Assembly (NCBI GenBank): GCA_028343155.1
Contig: JAOLXX010000018.1
Location: 1 to 49,420, forward strand
Origin: Polaribacter sp.
GTDB lineage: Bacteria; Bacteroidota; Bacteroidia; Flavobacteriales; Flavobacteriaceae
Reading direction: 5' to 3'
Length of the DNA stretch: 49,420 bases
A program made the translations under genes and the position numbers. Below the pieces are notes generated by a model that did no database searches, had not been told where the DNA came from, and saw only the letters and a list, made by a program, of their open reading frames with translations. Of the stretch, positions 15,826 to 23,788 are shown one piece after another (the stretch's first letter is position 1; each line of letters begins with the position of its first letter).

Positions 15826-17046
15826 GTGGGAATTAGACAAAAATCAGAAGTAGAATTTATAATTGTAATGGCATCACTAATGTCATTAGTTGCCCTCGCA
15901 ATAGATGCACTATTGCCAGCTATTACTGAAATTAGTAAAACAATACAGGTAACAGATTCTAAGAACAATCAATTATTCATAACAATGATTTTTTTAGGAT
16001 TGGGCTTTGGTCAACTTATTTCTGGGCCTTTATCTGATAGTTTTGGGAGAAAAACAGTAATTTATGTTGGTTTTATCGTTTTTGCTTCTGCAAGTTTAAT
16101 CTGTATTTTCGCCACCAATTTAGAAATGATGATTATCGGTAGAGTCTTACAAGGAATTGGTCTATCAGCCCCAAGAACGATAAGTATCGCAATGGTTAGA
16201 GATCGTTTTAGTGGAAACTATATGGCCAAAGTAATGTCTTTTATTGTCGTAATTTTCATTTTGGTTCCTGTGATTGCGCCTGCTATAGGAAAGTTACTAT
16301 TAGATTCATATGGTTGGAAGTCTATTTTTTACGGTCAGTTAGTCTTAGGTTTTTTTATTATGATTTGGGTTTGGAAACGTCAACCTGAAACTTTAAAAAT
16401 AGCCAATAGAAAAAAACTAAATCGGACTCTTTTTATCGAGGGTGCCAAAGAATTTGTAAAATATAAACATGCTGTTATTTTTACTTTATTTTCAGGTTTT
16501 ATTACGGGCTCTTTTATTGTTTATTTAAGTGCTAGTCAACAAATATTTGAACAGCAATATCAATTAAAAGAAGAGTTTCCTTATATTTTTGCAGGTCTTG
16601 CTATTAGTGCAGGTTTGGCAACTTTTCTAAATGGGAAGTTAGTAATGAAAATGGGGATGTTTAAATTAGTTTCATTTGCCACAATAGCGTTTGCAATCAT
16701 TCCGTTACTTTATATACTTCTTTTTTCTGGAGAAAATAATCCAAGTATTTATATTTTAGTACTATTTTTAGCTGGTCAATTTTTTTCTATAGGTTTTCTT
16801 TTTGGAAATACAAGGGCATTAGCAATGGAACCAATTGGTCATATTGCAGGAATTGGAGCTGCTATCAATGGTTTTATTTCTACAATAATGGCAGTACCTA
16901 TTGCAACATATATAGGTAGTTATATCGATAAAACTGCTTTACCCCTTTTTATAGGTTTTTTTGTTTGTGGTTGTATCGCTTTATTATTAATTGGAAATTT
17001 GAAATATATAAAACCTAAAAAAAGTTTAGTTTCCTTGTTAAATTAG
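15826..17046 (+). CDS. MFS multidrug exporter, Bcr/CflA type
   Basis: A 406-residue inner-membrane major facilitator with 12 predicted helices, of the Bcr/CflA drug-resistance group (proton-driven efflux of small antibiotics or metabolites). Visible hallmarks are the first-helix LVALAIDALLPAI, motif A GPLSDSFGRKTVIYVG between helices 2 and 3, and GRVLQGIGLSAPRTI in helix 4 with the Arg of motif B. The GTG at 15826 is the only start in frame after the stop at 15808-15810. It keeps the family-typical QKSEVEFI before helix 1, which the next ATG (15868) would lose. It is followed by truC after 3 bases. Substrate is unknown. Confidence 0.9.
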   Translation: MGIRQKSEVEFIIVMASLMSLVALAIDALLPAITEISKTIQVTDSKNNQLFITMIFLGLGFGQLISGPLSDSFGRKTVIYVGFIVFASASLICIFATNLEMMIIGRVLQGIGLSAPRTISIAMVRDRFSGNYMAKVMSFIVVIFILVPVIAPAIGKLLLDSYGWKSIFYGQLVLGFFIMIWVWKRQPETLKIANRKKLNRTLFIEGAKEFVKYKHAVIFTLFSGFITGSFIVYLSASQQIFEQQYQLKEEFPYIFAGLAISAGLATFLNGKLVMKMGMFKLVSFATIAFAIIPLLYILLFSGENNPSIYILVLFLAGQFFSIGFLFGNTRALAMEPIGHIAGIGAAINGFISTIMAVPIATYIGSYIDKTALPLFIGFFVCGCIALLLIGNLKYIKPKKSLVSLLN

Positions 17047-17049
17047 AAG

Positions 17050-17754
17050 ATGAATTTACACATAATTTTTGAAGACGATTATTTCATTTGTGTTCATAAA
17101 CCGAATAATATGTTAGTGCACCATGCACATCATTCTAGAAATATTTCTGATGAAATCTCACTTTTACAGTTCATCTTAGCTGAAAAAAAAATAAAAGTCT
17201 ATCCTATTCATCGATTGGACAGAAAAACTTCGGGCATTATTTTATTGGCAAAAGAAACGCAGTTTGTTTCAAAATTTCAAGAATTGTTTACCGCAGGTGA
17301 AATTAAGAAAACCTATTTTGGTGTTGTTCGTGGATTTTCTCCTGACACAAAGATTATAGACTCTCCTGTGAAAGGGAGAGATGCAAAGATTCATAAAGAA
17401 GCAGTAACCCATTTAAAAACAATTGCCAAAATTACGCTAGACACCCCTGTAAAACCTTATGATTCTTCACGGTATAGTTTGGTGGAATTGTCTCCTAAAA
17501 CAGGACGAATGCACCAATTACGAGTTCATACAAATAAAATTAGTCATCCTTTAATTGGAGATAGAAAATATGGCGATAAGAATCATGATGTAATGTTTGA
17601 TGAAAATTTTGGATGGAAGCACCTATTTTTACATGCAGGGAAATTAGCATTTACACACCCTTTTACTTTAGAGCCCCTTATTTTAAAAACTCCTTTTCCA
17701 AAAGATTGGATTGCGCTATTTTCAACTTTTTCATGGAAAAATCCGTTGGACTAA
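17050..17754 (+). CDS. truC: tRNA pseudouridine synthase TruC
   Basis: RluA-family pseudouridine synthase of 234 residues. The catalytic motif YPIHRLDRKTSGIILLAK carries the nucleophilic Asp57. The C-terminal binding segments are SLVELSPKTGRMHQLRVH and HPLIGDRKYGD. The short length without an S4 domain matches TruC, which modifies U65 of tRNA-Ile and tRNA-Asp, rather than RluC or RluD. It starts 3 bases after the MFS gene, so the two are probably co-transcribed, but no functional link is evident. It converges on the CPXCG gene. Confidence 0.85.
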   Translation: MNLHIIFEDDYFICVHKPNNMLVHHAHHSRNISDEISLLQFILAEKKIKVYPIHRLDRKTSGIILLAKETQFVSKFQELFTAGEIKKTYFGVVRGFSPDTKIIDSPVKGRDAKIHKEAVTHLKTIAKITLDTPVKPYDSSRYSLVELSPKTGRMHQLRVHTNKISHPLIGDRKYGDKNHDVMFDENFGWKHLFLHAGKLAFTHPFTLEPLILKTPFPKDWIALFSTFSWKNPLD

Positions 17755-17781
17755 TTCTTCTTTTACAGAAAAATTATAAAA

Positions 17782-17967
17782 TTATTGCTCAATCGACTGT
17801 GCAAAAAAACCAACCAAATCACTTTCTTCAAAAGTGGTTCTAACTTCAATGGGATTACAGCAAACTTCACAATCCTCTATATACTCCTGCTGAGAAACAC
17901 TTGCGTCTAAAATCATAGAAATTTCTGACCAACAATGGGGGCATTGAAAAAAATGTTCTAACTCCAT
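17782..17967 (-). CDS. CPXCG motif-containing cysteine-rich protein
   Basis: A 61-residue protein with CPHC (Cys9, Cys12) and CEVCC (Cys33, Cys36, Cys37), forming a probable zinc ribbon. The family is annotated as CPXCG-motif proteins of unknown function. It begins 5 bases after the stop of the fused E1 gene and is surely co-transcribed with it. There is no signal peptide. The acidic C-terminus (EESDLVGFFAQ) is like other members I recall. Confidence 0.85.
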   Translation of the reverse strand: MELEHFFQCPHCWSEISMILDASVSQQEYIEDCEVCCNPIEVRTTFEESDLVGFFAQSIEQ

Positions 17968-17972
17968 TTACG

Positions 17973-19961
17973 TTAATAATTTATAAGTTCTAAAATACTA
18001 TCTTCTAATTTATTTTTTGCTAAATATTGATTTTCTAGCCCGCAATCAAAAGGGATTGGAGTTGCTAAACTTGCAATCCGTTTTACTGGTGCATCTAAAT
18101 AAGCAAAGCAATTTTCATTTATTAAGGCAGAAATATCGCTTGAAATTCCTCCAAATAATGAATCTTCTTGCACAATCATCGCTTTTCCAGTTTTCTTAAC
18201 CGATGAATAAATAGTAGCAACATCTAAAGGTTGTAGAGTTCTCAAATCAATTAGATCTATCGCTATTTCTTTATTACTTTCCAGCACTTCTAAAATCCAA
18301 TGAACTGCTGCACCATAACTAATAACTGTCAATTGATTTCCTTCTTTTATAAGTGTTGCTTTTCCAATTTCTGTAGAATAATAATTTTCAGAAACATCTT
18401 GATAAACAGTTCTGTATAATGCTTTATGCTCAAAAAACAGTACAGGGTTTGGGTCGTTAATAGCTTCAATCAACAAGCCTTTTGCATCTTGTGGAAACGC
18501 TGGATATACTACTTTCAAACCGGGAGTTTTTGTAAACCATGCTTCATTTGTCTGACTGTGAAATGGACCTGCTCCCACACCTGCTCCACAAGGCATTCTT
18601 ATAACAACAGCTGCTTTTTCAGACCATCGATAATGAGATTTAGCAAGCAAGTTTACAATCGGATTAAAACCAGAGGAAACGAAATCTGCAAATTGCATTT
18701 CTACGACAGCTTTCATTCCGTTGATAGACAAACCATAAGACGCTGAAATAATTACGGACTCACAAAGGGGTGTATTTCGAACACGTTCTTTTCCAAATTT
18801 CTCTACAAAACCCGCTGTCACTTTAAAAACGCCTCCATATTCCGCAACATCTTGCCCCATTAGTACTAAGTTGTCATACTTTTCCATTGATTGCTTTAAA
18901 CCTTCAGAGATTGCATCAACAAAACGAATGTTCTTCTTTGCTTCTGATGGTGCTATTTCATTATATTGATGGTATTTATACACATCATCTAATTCCGTTT
19001 CTATATTTGGTGTAATTTTTTCTTCCGAAAAAGTGATTTGAAGATGCTCATGTATTTCGTTCGCTATTTCATCTCTTAATGAAGTTTCTAATTCCTTGGT
19101 AAGGATTCCTTCTTCTTTTAAAAATTCTTGGTAATTGATGATTGGGTCTTTAGCAGACCAAAAATCTAAAGTTGCTTTTGGCACGTATGTTGTACCACTC
19201 GATTCTTCATGACCACGTATCCTAAACGTTTTAAATTCTATTAAAATAGGTCTTGGATTTTCTCGAACACTTTTAGCCAATGCGTCCACTTTTGCATATA
19301 CTTCTAAAACATCGTTACCATCAATAATATGACTTTCCATTCCGTAACCAATGCCTTTATCCGCGATATTTTCGCAATTAAACTGTTCATCAACGGGTGT
19401 TGATAAACCATACCCATTGTTTTCAATACAAAATAAAACAGGCAAACTCCAAACTGCAGCAACATTTAAAGCTTCATGAAAATCACCTTCACTTGTACCT
19501 CCTTCACCAGAAAAAACAGCACAAACTTTTTTATTTTTTTTTAATTTGTTCGCCAATGCAATTCCAGCTGCAACACCTAATTGTGGGCCTAAATGAGAAA
19601 TCATCCCTATAACATGATATTCTTGAGTACCAAAATGAAAGCTTCGGTCTCTTCCTTTTGTAAACCCACTCATTTTGCCCTGCCATTGAGAAAACAATCT
19701 GTATAAAGGAATCTCTCTTGTTGTAAAAACACCTAAATTTCGATGCATTGGTAAGATGTATTCTCCTAAGTCCAAAGCGGCAGTAACTCCAACAGAAATT
19801 GCTTCTTGTCCGATACCAGAAAACCATTTTGCTATTTTTCCTTGCCTTACTAGAATTCGCATTTTTTCCTCAACTAAACGAGGTTTAAGCATCTTTTTGT
19901 ACAAGCTCAATAAGATCTCCGAGTCTATGGCGTTTTTAGTAAAACCAATTTTAGAGGGCAT
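17973..19961 (-). CDS. Fused alpha/beta E1 component of a 2-oxoacid dehydrogenase (branched-chain type)
   Basis: A 662-residue thiamine-diphosphate enzyme with the alpha part (~1-320) and the beta part (~340-662) joined in one chain. It decarboxylates 2-oxoacids and passes the acyl group to an E2 lipoyl enzyme. The TPP motif is present (GEGGTSEGDFHEALN ... ENNGYG, ~150-190), as is the alpha-type phosphorylation-loop region (RIRGHEESSGTTYVP). The beta part has MGQDVAEYGGVFKVT and the C-terminal IVQEDSLFGGISSDI. The fused form resembles branched-chain 2-oxoisovalerate dehydrogenases common in Bacteroidota. No E2 or E3 gene is in the window. Branched-chain substrates would feed iso-fatty-acid synthesis, but the substrate is inferred. 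Confidence 0.9.
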   Translation of the reverse strand: MPSKIGFTKNAIDSEILLSLYKKMLKPRLVEEKMRILVRQGKIAKWFSGIGQEAISVGVTAALDLGEYILPMHRNLGVFTTREIPLYRLFSQWQGKMSGFTKGRDRSFHFGTQEYHVIGMISHLGPQLGVAAGIALANKLKKNKKVCAVFSGEGGTSEGDFHEALNVAAVWSLPVLFCIENNGYGLSTPVDEQFNCENIADKGIGYGMESHIIDGNDVLEVYAKVDALAKSVRENPRPILIEFKTFRIRGHEESSGTTYVPKATLDFWSAKDPIINYQEFLKEEGILTKELETSLRDEIANEIHEHLQITFSEEKITPNIETELDDVYKYHQYNEIAPSEAKKNIRFVDAISEGLKQSMEKYDNLVLMGQDVAEYGGVFKVTAGFVEKFGKERVRNTPLCESVIISASYGLSINGMKAVVEMQFADFVSSGFNPIVNLLAKSHYRWSEKAAVVIRMPCGAGVGAGPFHSQTNEAWFTKTPGLKVVYPAFPQDAKGLLIEAINDPNPVLFFEHKALYRTVYQDVSENYYSTEIGKATLIKEGNQLTVISYGAAVHWILEVLESNKEIAIDLIDLRTLQPLDVATIYSSVKKTGKAMIVQEDSLFGGISSDISALINENCFAYLDAPVKRIASLATPIPFDCGLENQYLAKNKLEDSILELINY

Positions 19962-19984
19962 AAATTGTAAATTTCATAATTACA

Positions 19985-19992
19985 CAAACATA
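19985..19992 (-). promoter_or_regulatory. -7 box of the fused E1 gene
   Basis: On the minus strand this reads TATGTTTG, matching TAnnTTTG, 23 bases before the ATG (19961). A TTTG -33 element is not evident at 17-23 bases. Confidence 0.45.
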
Positions 19993-20056
19993 ACAACCAT
20001 AAAAAAATTCTTACCGTTTTATCGATAAGAATTTAAAATATTTTAAAGAAATAGTT

Positions 20057-20536
20057 TTATAAATCTTTAAAGATTGCATGCATCATTCTCTTTTTATCAT
20101 TGATACTTTCTTCTAAAGCAATCATTGTTTCTGTTCTGTTTACTCCAGGAATGTCATCTATTCTATAAATAATATCTTTAGCATCATTAGTTCCTTTTGC
20201 TCTTACTTTACAAAAAATATTGTATTTACCAGCAGTTACATATGCGACAGTTACATTTGGAATATTTCTTAAATCTGAAATTACACTTTGAGTCATAGAC
20301 GACTTTTCTAAATAAACTCCCACATGCGCTATAAAAGAATAGCCCATTTTTTCATAATTTAAAGTAAGTGTAGACCCCTGAATAATACCTTCATCTTCCA
20401 TTTTTTTAACACGTACGTGAATCGTACCTGCTGAAACTAATAGTTGTTTTGCAATATCAGTAAAGGGGGTTCTTGCATTTTCTATTAACACATCTAGTAT
20501 TTGATGATCAATTTCATCTAAAATAAATTTTTTCAT
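20057..20536 (-). CDS. Lrp/AsnC family transcriptional regulator
   Basis: A 159-residue Lrp-type regulator: an N-terminal winged helix-turn-helix (LDEIDHQILDVLIENAR ... LVSAGTIHVRVKKMEDEGII, ~1-60) and a C-terminal RAM/ligand-binding domain (~70-150, with NVTVAYVTAGKYNIF and IPGVNRTETMIALEES). The start is set at ATG 20536. A longer frame begins at TTG 20557, but that codon would lie within 3 bases of the transcription start expected from the promoter at 20567-20597, and MKKF is the N-terminus I recall for this flavobacterial group. The nearby aminoacid-related E1 gene could be a target, by inference only. Confidence 0.9.
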   Translation of the reverse strand: MKKFILDEIDHQILDVLIENARTPFTDIAKQLLVSAGTIHVRVKKMEDEGIIQGSTLTLNYEKMGYSFIAHVGVYLEKSSMTQSVISDLRNIPNVTVAYVTAGKYNIFCKVRAKGTNDAKDIIYRIDDIPGVNRTETMIALEESINDKKRMMHAIFKDL

Positions 20537-20566
20537 TTTTTTTTGCGTATTATTCAATTAAAAATA

Positions 20567-20597
20567 CAAATCTATGAATTTTATTTAACTAAACAAA
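20567..20597 (-). promoter_or_regulatory. Promoter of the Lrp-type gene
   Basis: On the minus strand, TTTG (20594-20597), 19 bases, then TAGATTTG (20567-20574): a full match to the Bacteroidota -33/-7 consensus with ideal spacing. The predicted start near 20561 gives a leader of ~25 bases to ATG 20536. Confidence 0.75.
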
Positions 20598-20615
20598 CAT
20601 AAGTATAGCAAATAC

Positions 20616-21674
20616 TTAAGTATTATCACCTTCGAAAAATATTTCGGAGTGTCCAAGTTTAGAAATTAAGGAATTTTCTGTTACTTTATTCAGTTTTGAA
20701 GTCAATTTTCCTTCGATAATTTTATCTTCATATTGATAGGCGATATCATTTTTTGAGTCGGCGTATCGGTGAATAACATCATAGAAAATTTTATCATTAT
20801 TTGGAATGTTAAAATAATCTTTATAATTATTAAAAGAGGAGGTCTTAGCAATGTGATAAATTCCTTGAAGTATAGAAAAAAAAGTGTATTTTCGAGAAGC
20901 TTCTCGGTCGTAATCTTTCGGGTAATGACCAGATTCTATTAAAATGGTATTGAAACCTAGTTTTTGAAAATTATCTCCTGTTGCTGTTGGGTAAAATTCA
21001 TCTGTATATCTCCCCACAAAGTTTGGAATTATGTTTTGCAGCATTTTATTCATACTAACAATAACATTCATCGTTTCAGTTCTTCCTTTGGTAAGGGCTC
21101 TGGTAACTTCTTCTGAAGGGGCCAAAAAAGAGATTGTAGCTGGATTTTTAGTACCTTCTACTCCAAAAATTGTTCTTTGATCATGGAGATTGAAGCAAAA
21201 TTTTGGGTCAAAATTTTCTAAAACTGTACGTAAAAGCTTACTTTCTTTGGCAACTCTATTTACAGCATCTCTGTTTAAATCCACCTCATTTGCATTTACT
21301 CTTGTATACGCTTGTGCCCCATCAGGGTTCAACATTGGGATAAAAACTAAAGTACATTCTTCTAGTATTTTTAAAAAGGTCGCTTCAGAGGAAGTTACTA
21401 TACAGTTTAAAAGATCAAATATTGCTTTTGTACCTGTACTTTCATTCCCATGCATTTGGGACCATACTAATATTTTCTTAGATCCATACCCAATTTTTAA
21501 TTGCATAATAGGTCTCTTCTCTTCAGAAGTACCTATTTGTGAAATGTCAAACTTAGGCGCATATTTAGAAAATTGGTTTTCAATGTCTTTATAAGTAATC
21601 CATTTTCCATGCAAAGAGTCTTCCTTTTGCGATGTATAAATATTTTCTAAAAAATTGGCTGATAAAGTATTCAT
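20616..21674 (-). CDS. M14 family zinc carboxypeptidase-like protein
   Basis: A 352-residue M14 metallopeptidase or deacylase. Zinc and catalytic residues are visible: HGNES (His and Glu ligands), PMLNPDGAQAYTRVN, VDLNRDAV, the third ligand in FCFNLHDQRT, and a probable catalytic Glu in ILIESGHYPKD. The C-terminal ~90 residues form an extra segment (NNYKDYFNIPNNDKIFYDVIH onward). No signal peptide is visible, so it appears cytoplasmic, unlike secreted digestive carboxypeptidases; amino-acid or peptide turnover is plausible. It has its own consensus promoter and shares the upstream region with the XRE regulator. Confidence 0.9.
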   Translation of the reverse strand: MNTLSANFLENIYTSQKEDSLHGKWITYKDIENQFSKYAPKFDISQIGTSEEKRPIMQLKIGYGSKKILVWSQMHGNESTGTKAIFDLLNCIVTSSEATFLKILEECTLVFIPMLNPDGAQAYTRVNANEVDLNRDAVNRVAKESKLLRTVLENFDPKFCFNLHDQRTIFGVEGTKNPATISFLAPSEEVTRALTKGRTETMNVIVSMNKMLQNIIPNFVGRYTDEFYPTATGDNFQKLGFNTILIESGHYPKDYDREASRKYTFFSILQGIYHIAKTSSFNNYKDYFNIPNNDKIFYDVIHRYADSKNDIAYQYEDKIIEGKLTSKLNKVTENSLISKLGHSEIFFEGDNT

Positions 21675-21696
21675 TATTATGTATAAATATTTTCTT

Positions 21697-21727
21697 CAAA
21701 ATTACACCATTTACATTTGTCATCAAA
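21697..21727 (-). promoter_or_regulatory. Promoter of the M14 carboxypeptidase gene
   Basis: On the minus strand, TTTG (21724-21727), 19 bases, then TAATTTTG (21697-21704). This matches the Bacteroidota consensus, with a leader of ~16 bases to the ATG at 21674. One of the TTTACATTTG words (21710-21719) lies between the two boxes. Confidence 0.75.
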
Positions 21728-21735
21728 CTAAAAAA

Positions 21736-21806
21736 TTACAATTGTAAATAACAGACATGTTACAAATGTAACTTTATTTTTTCAAGAATAATTTTACTTT
21801 TGTAAA
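21736..21806. promoter_or_regulatory. Cluster of TTACA-N2-TGTAA palindromes (candidate operators)
   Basis: TTACAATTGTAA (21736-21747) is a perfect palindrome. GTTACAAATGTAAC (21759-21772) has 6-bp arms around AA, and TTTACTTTTGTAAA (21793-21806) has 5-bp arms. A related TTACATTTGTA lies at 21992-22002 on the XRE gene's -7 box, and a half-copy is at 21711-21719. Several overlap the sequence TACATTTG, itself a -7 box. The rest of 21807-21969 holds no gene or clear feature. Confidence 0.55.
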
Positions 21807-21969
21807 TTATGAACTTTCAAAACAACCGAACAAAAGTCATTGCACTTTAGCAAGCGTTAGGTGTGTGTATATTTAAATTAAAAACACTAATTACTAAGTA
21901 ATTATGTATTTTAATTAAAGTGATAGTTTAATAAATTTAAAAGATTTTTAAAAGTTTTTGTAAATAGTT

Positions 21970-22000
21970 TTTGAAGATAATTTTAGATTATTTACATTTG
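21970..22000 (+). promoter_or_regulatory. Promoter of the XRE regulator gene
   Basis: TTTG (21970-21973), 19 bases, then TACATTTG (21993-22000): exact match to the Bacteroidota consensus. The start is expected near 22006, giving a leader of ~15 bases to ATG 22021. The -7 box is embedded in the palindrome-like TTACATTTGTA. Confidence 0.8.
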
Positions 22001-22020
22001 TATAAATCAACAATATTACA

Positions 22021-22368
22021 ATGGTAAACATCCCTGAATTTACTTCTCGATTAAAAAAAATAATAGATTTTCATCAATTATCTGCTTCTACCTTTGCAGA
22101 TAAAGCAGGTGTTCAGCGCTCCAGTATTTCTCATATTCTTTCAGGAAGAAATAAACCTAGTTTAGATTTTATCCTAAAAGTAACCTCAGAATTTAAAGAT
22201 GTAGATATGTATTGGTTGTTAAATGGAGTTGGAACTTTTCCTAAAAACGTAGAAAAAGTAAAAGTAACTACTACCCCACCAATATTCAATTCTGAAGTTG
22301 ATGGAAAAAAAATCCAACGGATTGTCGTTTTTTTTAATGATGGTACTTTTGAAGAGTATAAAAAGTAG
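22021..22368 (+). CDS. XRE-family helix-turn-helix regulator
   Basis: A 115-residue DNA-binding protein. The helix-turn-helix spans ~5-65 (FADKAGVQRSSISHILSGRNKPSLDFILKVTSEF). The C-terminal part has a short variable linker and ends in a conserved-looking strand segment (RIVVFFNDGTFEEYKK), which I recall in a group of flavobacterial XRE proteins. It is complete, single-gene, and has a strong promoter whose -7 box overlaps a palindrome repeated several times upstream, so autoregulation is likely. No toxin partner is adjacent, which argues against a HipB-type antitoxin. Confidence 0.88.
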   Translation: MVNIPEFTSRLKKIIDFHQLSASTFADKAGVQRSSISHILSGRNKPSLDFILKVTSEFKDVDMYWLLNGVGTFPKNVEKVKVTTTPPIFNSEVDGKKIQRIVVFFNDGTFEEYKK

Positions 22369-22486
22369 GTTTTAGTCTATGCATAAAGACAACGTTTACT
22401 AAAAACGTTCAATAGCATAAGAAGATGTCAGATTTAATGAAATTCTACGAATTTTGTCATCCCTAGTAAGTCTTACAGAAATGATA

Positions 22487-23494
22487 TTACCAGCGAATAA
22501 TTATAGATCCCCAAGTAAATCCGCTACCAAAAGCGGCTAGGACCACTAAATCATTGTCTTTTATCTTTCCTTTTTCCCAAGCTTCCGTTAAGGCGATAAT
22601 AACAGATGCAGCAGTTGTGTTCCCGTATTTCATAATATTATTGAATACTTGATCATCAGATAACTTAAATTTACGCTGTATAAACTGTGCAATACGCAAA
22701 TTGGCTTGATGCGGGATTAGCATATCAATAGCCTCTTTCTCTAAATTATTAGCTTGTAAACCTTCTACAATTGCTTCAGAAAAACGAGTTATGGCATGCT
22801 TAAATACAAATTGCCCATTCATATACGGATAATAAGAAACATCATTAGGATCATTGTTTTCTAAAATTTCCGGAACCCAACGTTGTGTAGAAGGCCCTTC
22901 TAAAACTAATTCTTTTGCGTGTTTTCCTTCGGAATGTAAATGAGAAGATAAAATACCTCTTCCCTCCTCCTCACATCGAGATAATACTGCAGCCCCTGCT
23001 CCATCACCAAAAATAACAGACACATTTCTTCCTCTTGTTGATTTTTCTAAACCTCCAGAATGATTTTCAGCACCAATCACTAAAATATTTTCATACATTC
23101 CTGTTTTTATAAATTGATCGGCAACTGACATCGCATAAATAAACCCAGAACATTGATTACGTACATCCAAAGCACCAATTGTTGGCATTTCCAACATTTC
23201 TTGCACCTGTACGCCACCTCCAGGAAAATACATATCAGGGCTTAAGGTGGCAAACACAATAAAATCGATATCATCATTCGTTAAACCAGCTCTCTCTATA
23301 GCTACTCGAGATGCTTTAGCTCCCATAACGGCAGTCGTATCTCCAGATTTTGGATCTATCCAGCGTCTTTCTTTTATTCCTGTCCTTTCCTGAATCCATT
23401 CGTCTGAAGTTTCCATAAACTCCTTCAAATCGTCGTTAGTTACAACGTTTTCAGGAACATAATAGCCTAAACCAGTTATTTTAGAATTGTACAT
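22487..23494 (-). CDS. fabH: 3-oxoacyl-ACP synthase III (FabH)
   Basis: Condenses acetyl-CoA or branched acyl-CoA with malonyl-ACP to start fatty-acid synthesis. At 335 residues it has the typical length. The catalytic triad is visible: Cys115 in DVRNQCSGFIYA, His in LIPHQANLRI and Asn in KYGNTTAASV. It ends in the family-typical AAFGSGFTWGSIIIRW. It stands alone here, not in a plsX-fabH operon, so it may be one of two or more FabH paralogues; Bacteroidota often use branched primers. No clear promoter box lies upstream. Confidence 0.93.
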   Translation of the reverse strand: MYNSKITGLGYYVPENVVTNDDLKEFMETSDEWIQERTGIKERRWIDPKSGDTTAVMGAKASRVAIERAGLTNDDIDFIVFATLSPDMYFPGGGVQVQEMLEMPTIGALDVRNQCSGFIYAMSVADQFIKTGMYENILVIGAENHSGGLEKSTRGRNVSVIFGDGAGAAVLSRCEEEGRGILSSHLHSEGKHAKELVLEGPSTQRWVPEILENNDPNDVSYYPYMNGQFVFKHAITRFSEAIVEGLQANNLEKEAIDMLIPHQANLRIAQFIQRKFKLSDDQVFNNIMKYGNTTAASVIIALTEAWEKGKIKDNDLVVLAAFGSGFTWGSIIIRW

Positions 23495-23708
23495 TATTGA
23501 TCTTTAGAGTAAAATTGTTTTCCTGAGCTAAAATAGTTATAAATTAACAGCTATACAAAAAGCACTTGTAATTAATAGTGTAAACAAATATTGATAAACT
23601 TTAAAAATAAAACAATGACCCGCCTAATTTTAGCTGCTAGTATAGGGATTTGATATGGTGGGTTAAAGCAAAAAAAAATAGTATCTTAATCTGTATTACA
23701 AAACTTTC

Positions 23709-23748
23709 TGCCATCTTGTCATAATAGCCTCTTTGGTATTTTTTTTGA
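23709..23748 (+). promoter_or_regulatory. htpG promoter region: TGNCA pair and -24/-12-like element
   Basis: TGCCA-TCT-TGTCA (23709-23721) is followed by 11 bases, then TTGG (23733-23736), ten bases and GA (23747-23748). Apart from the final C of the -12 element this repeats the grpE arrangement base for base in spacing. The ATG follows 40 bases after the GA. The other part of the gap (23495-23708) shows no gene. Confidence 0.5.
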
Positions 23749-23788
23749 CTAATGATAAAAGTATAAAAAACTAATTAATATAGATAAA

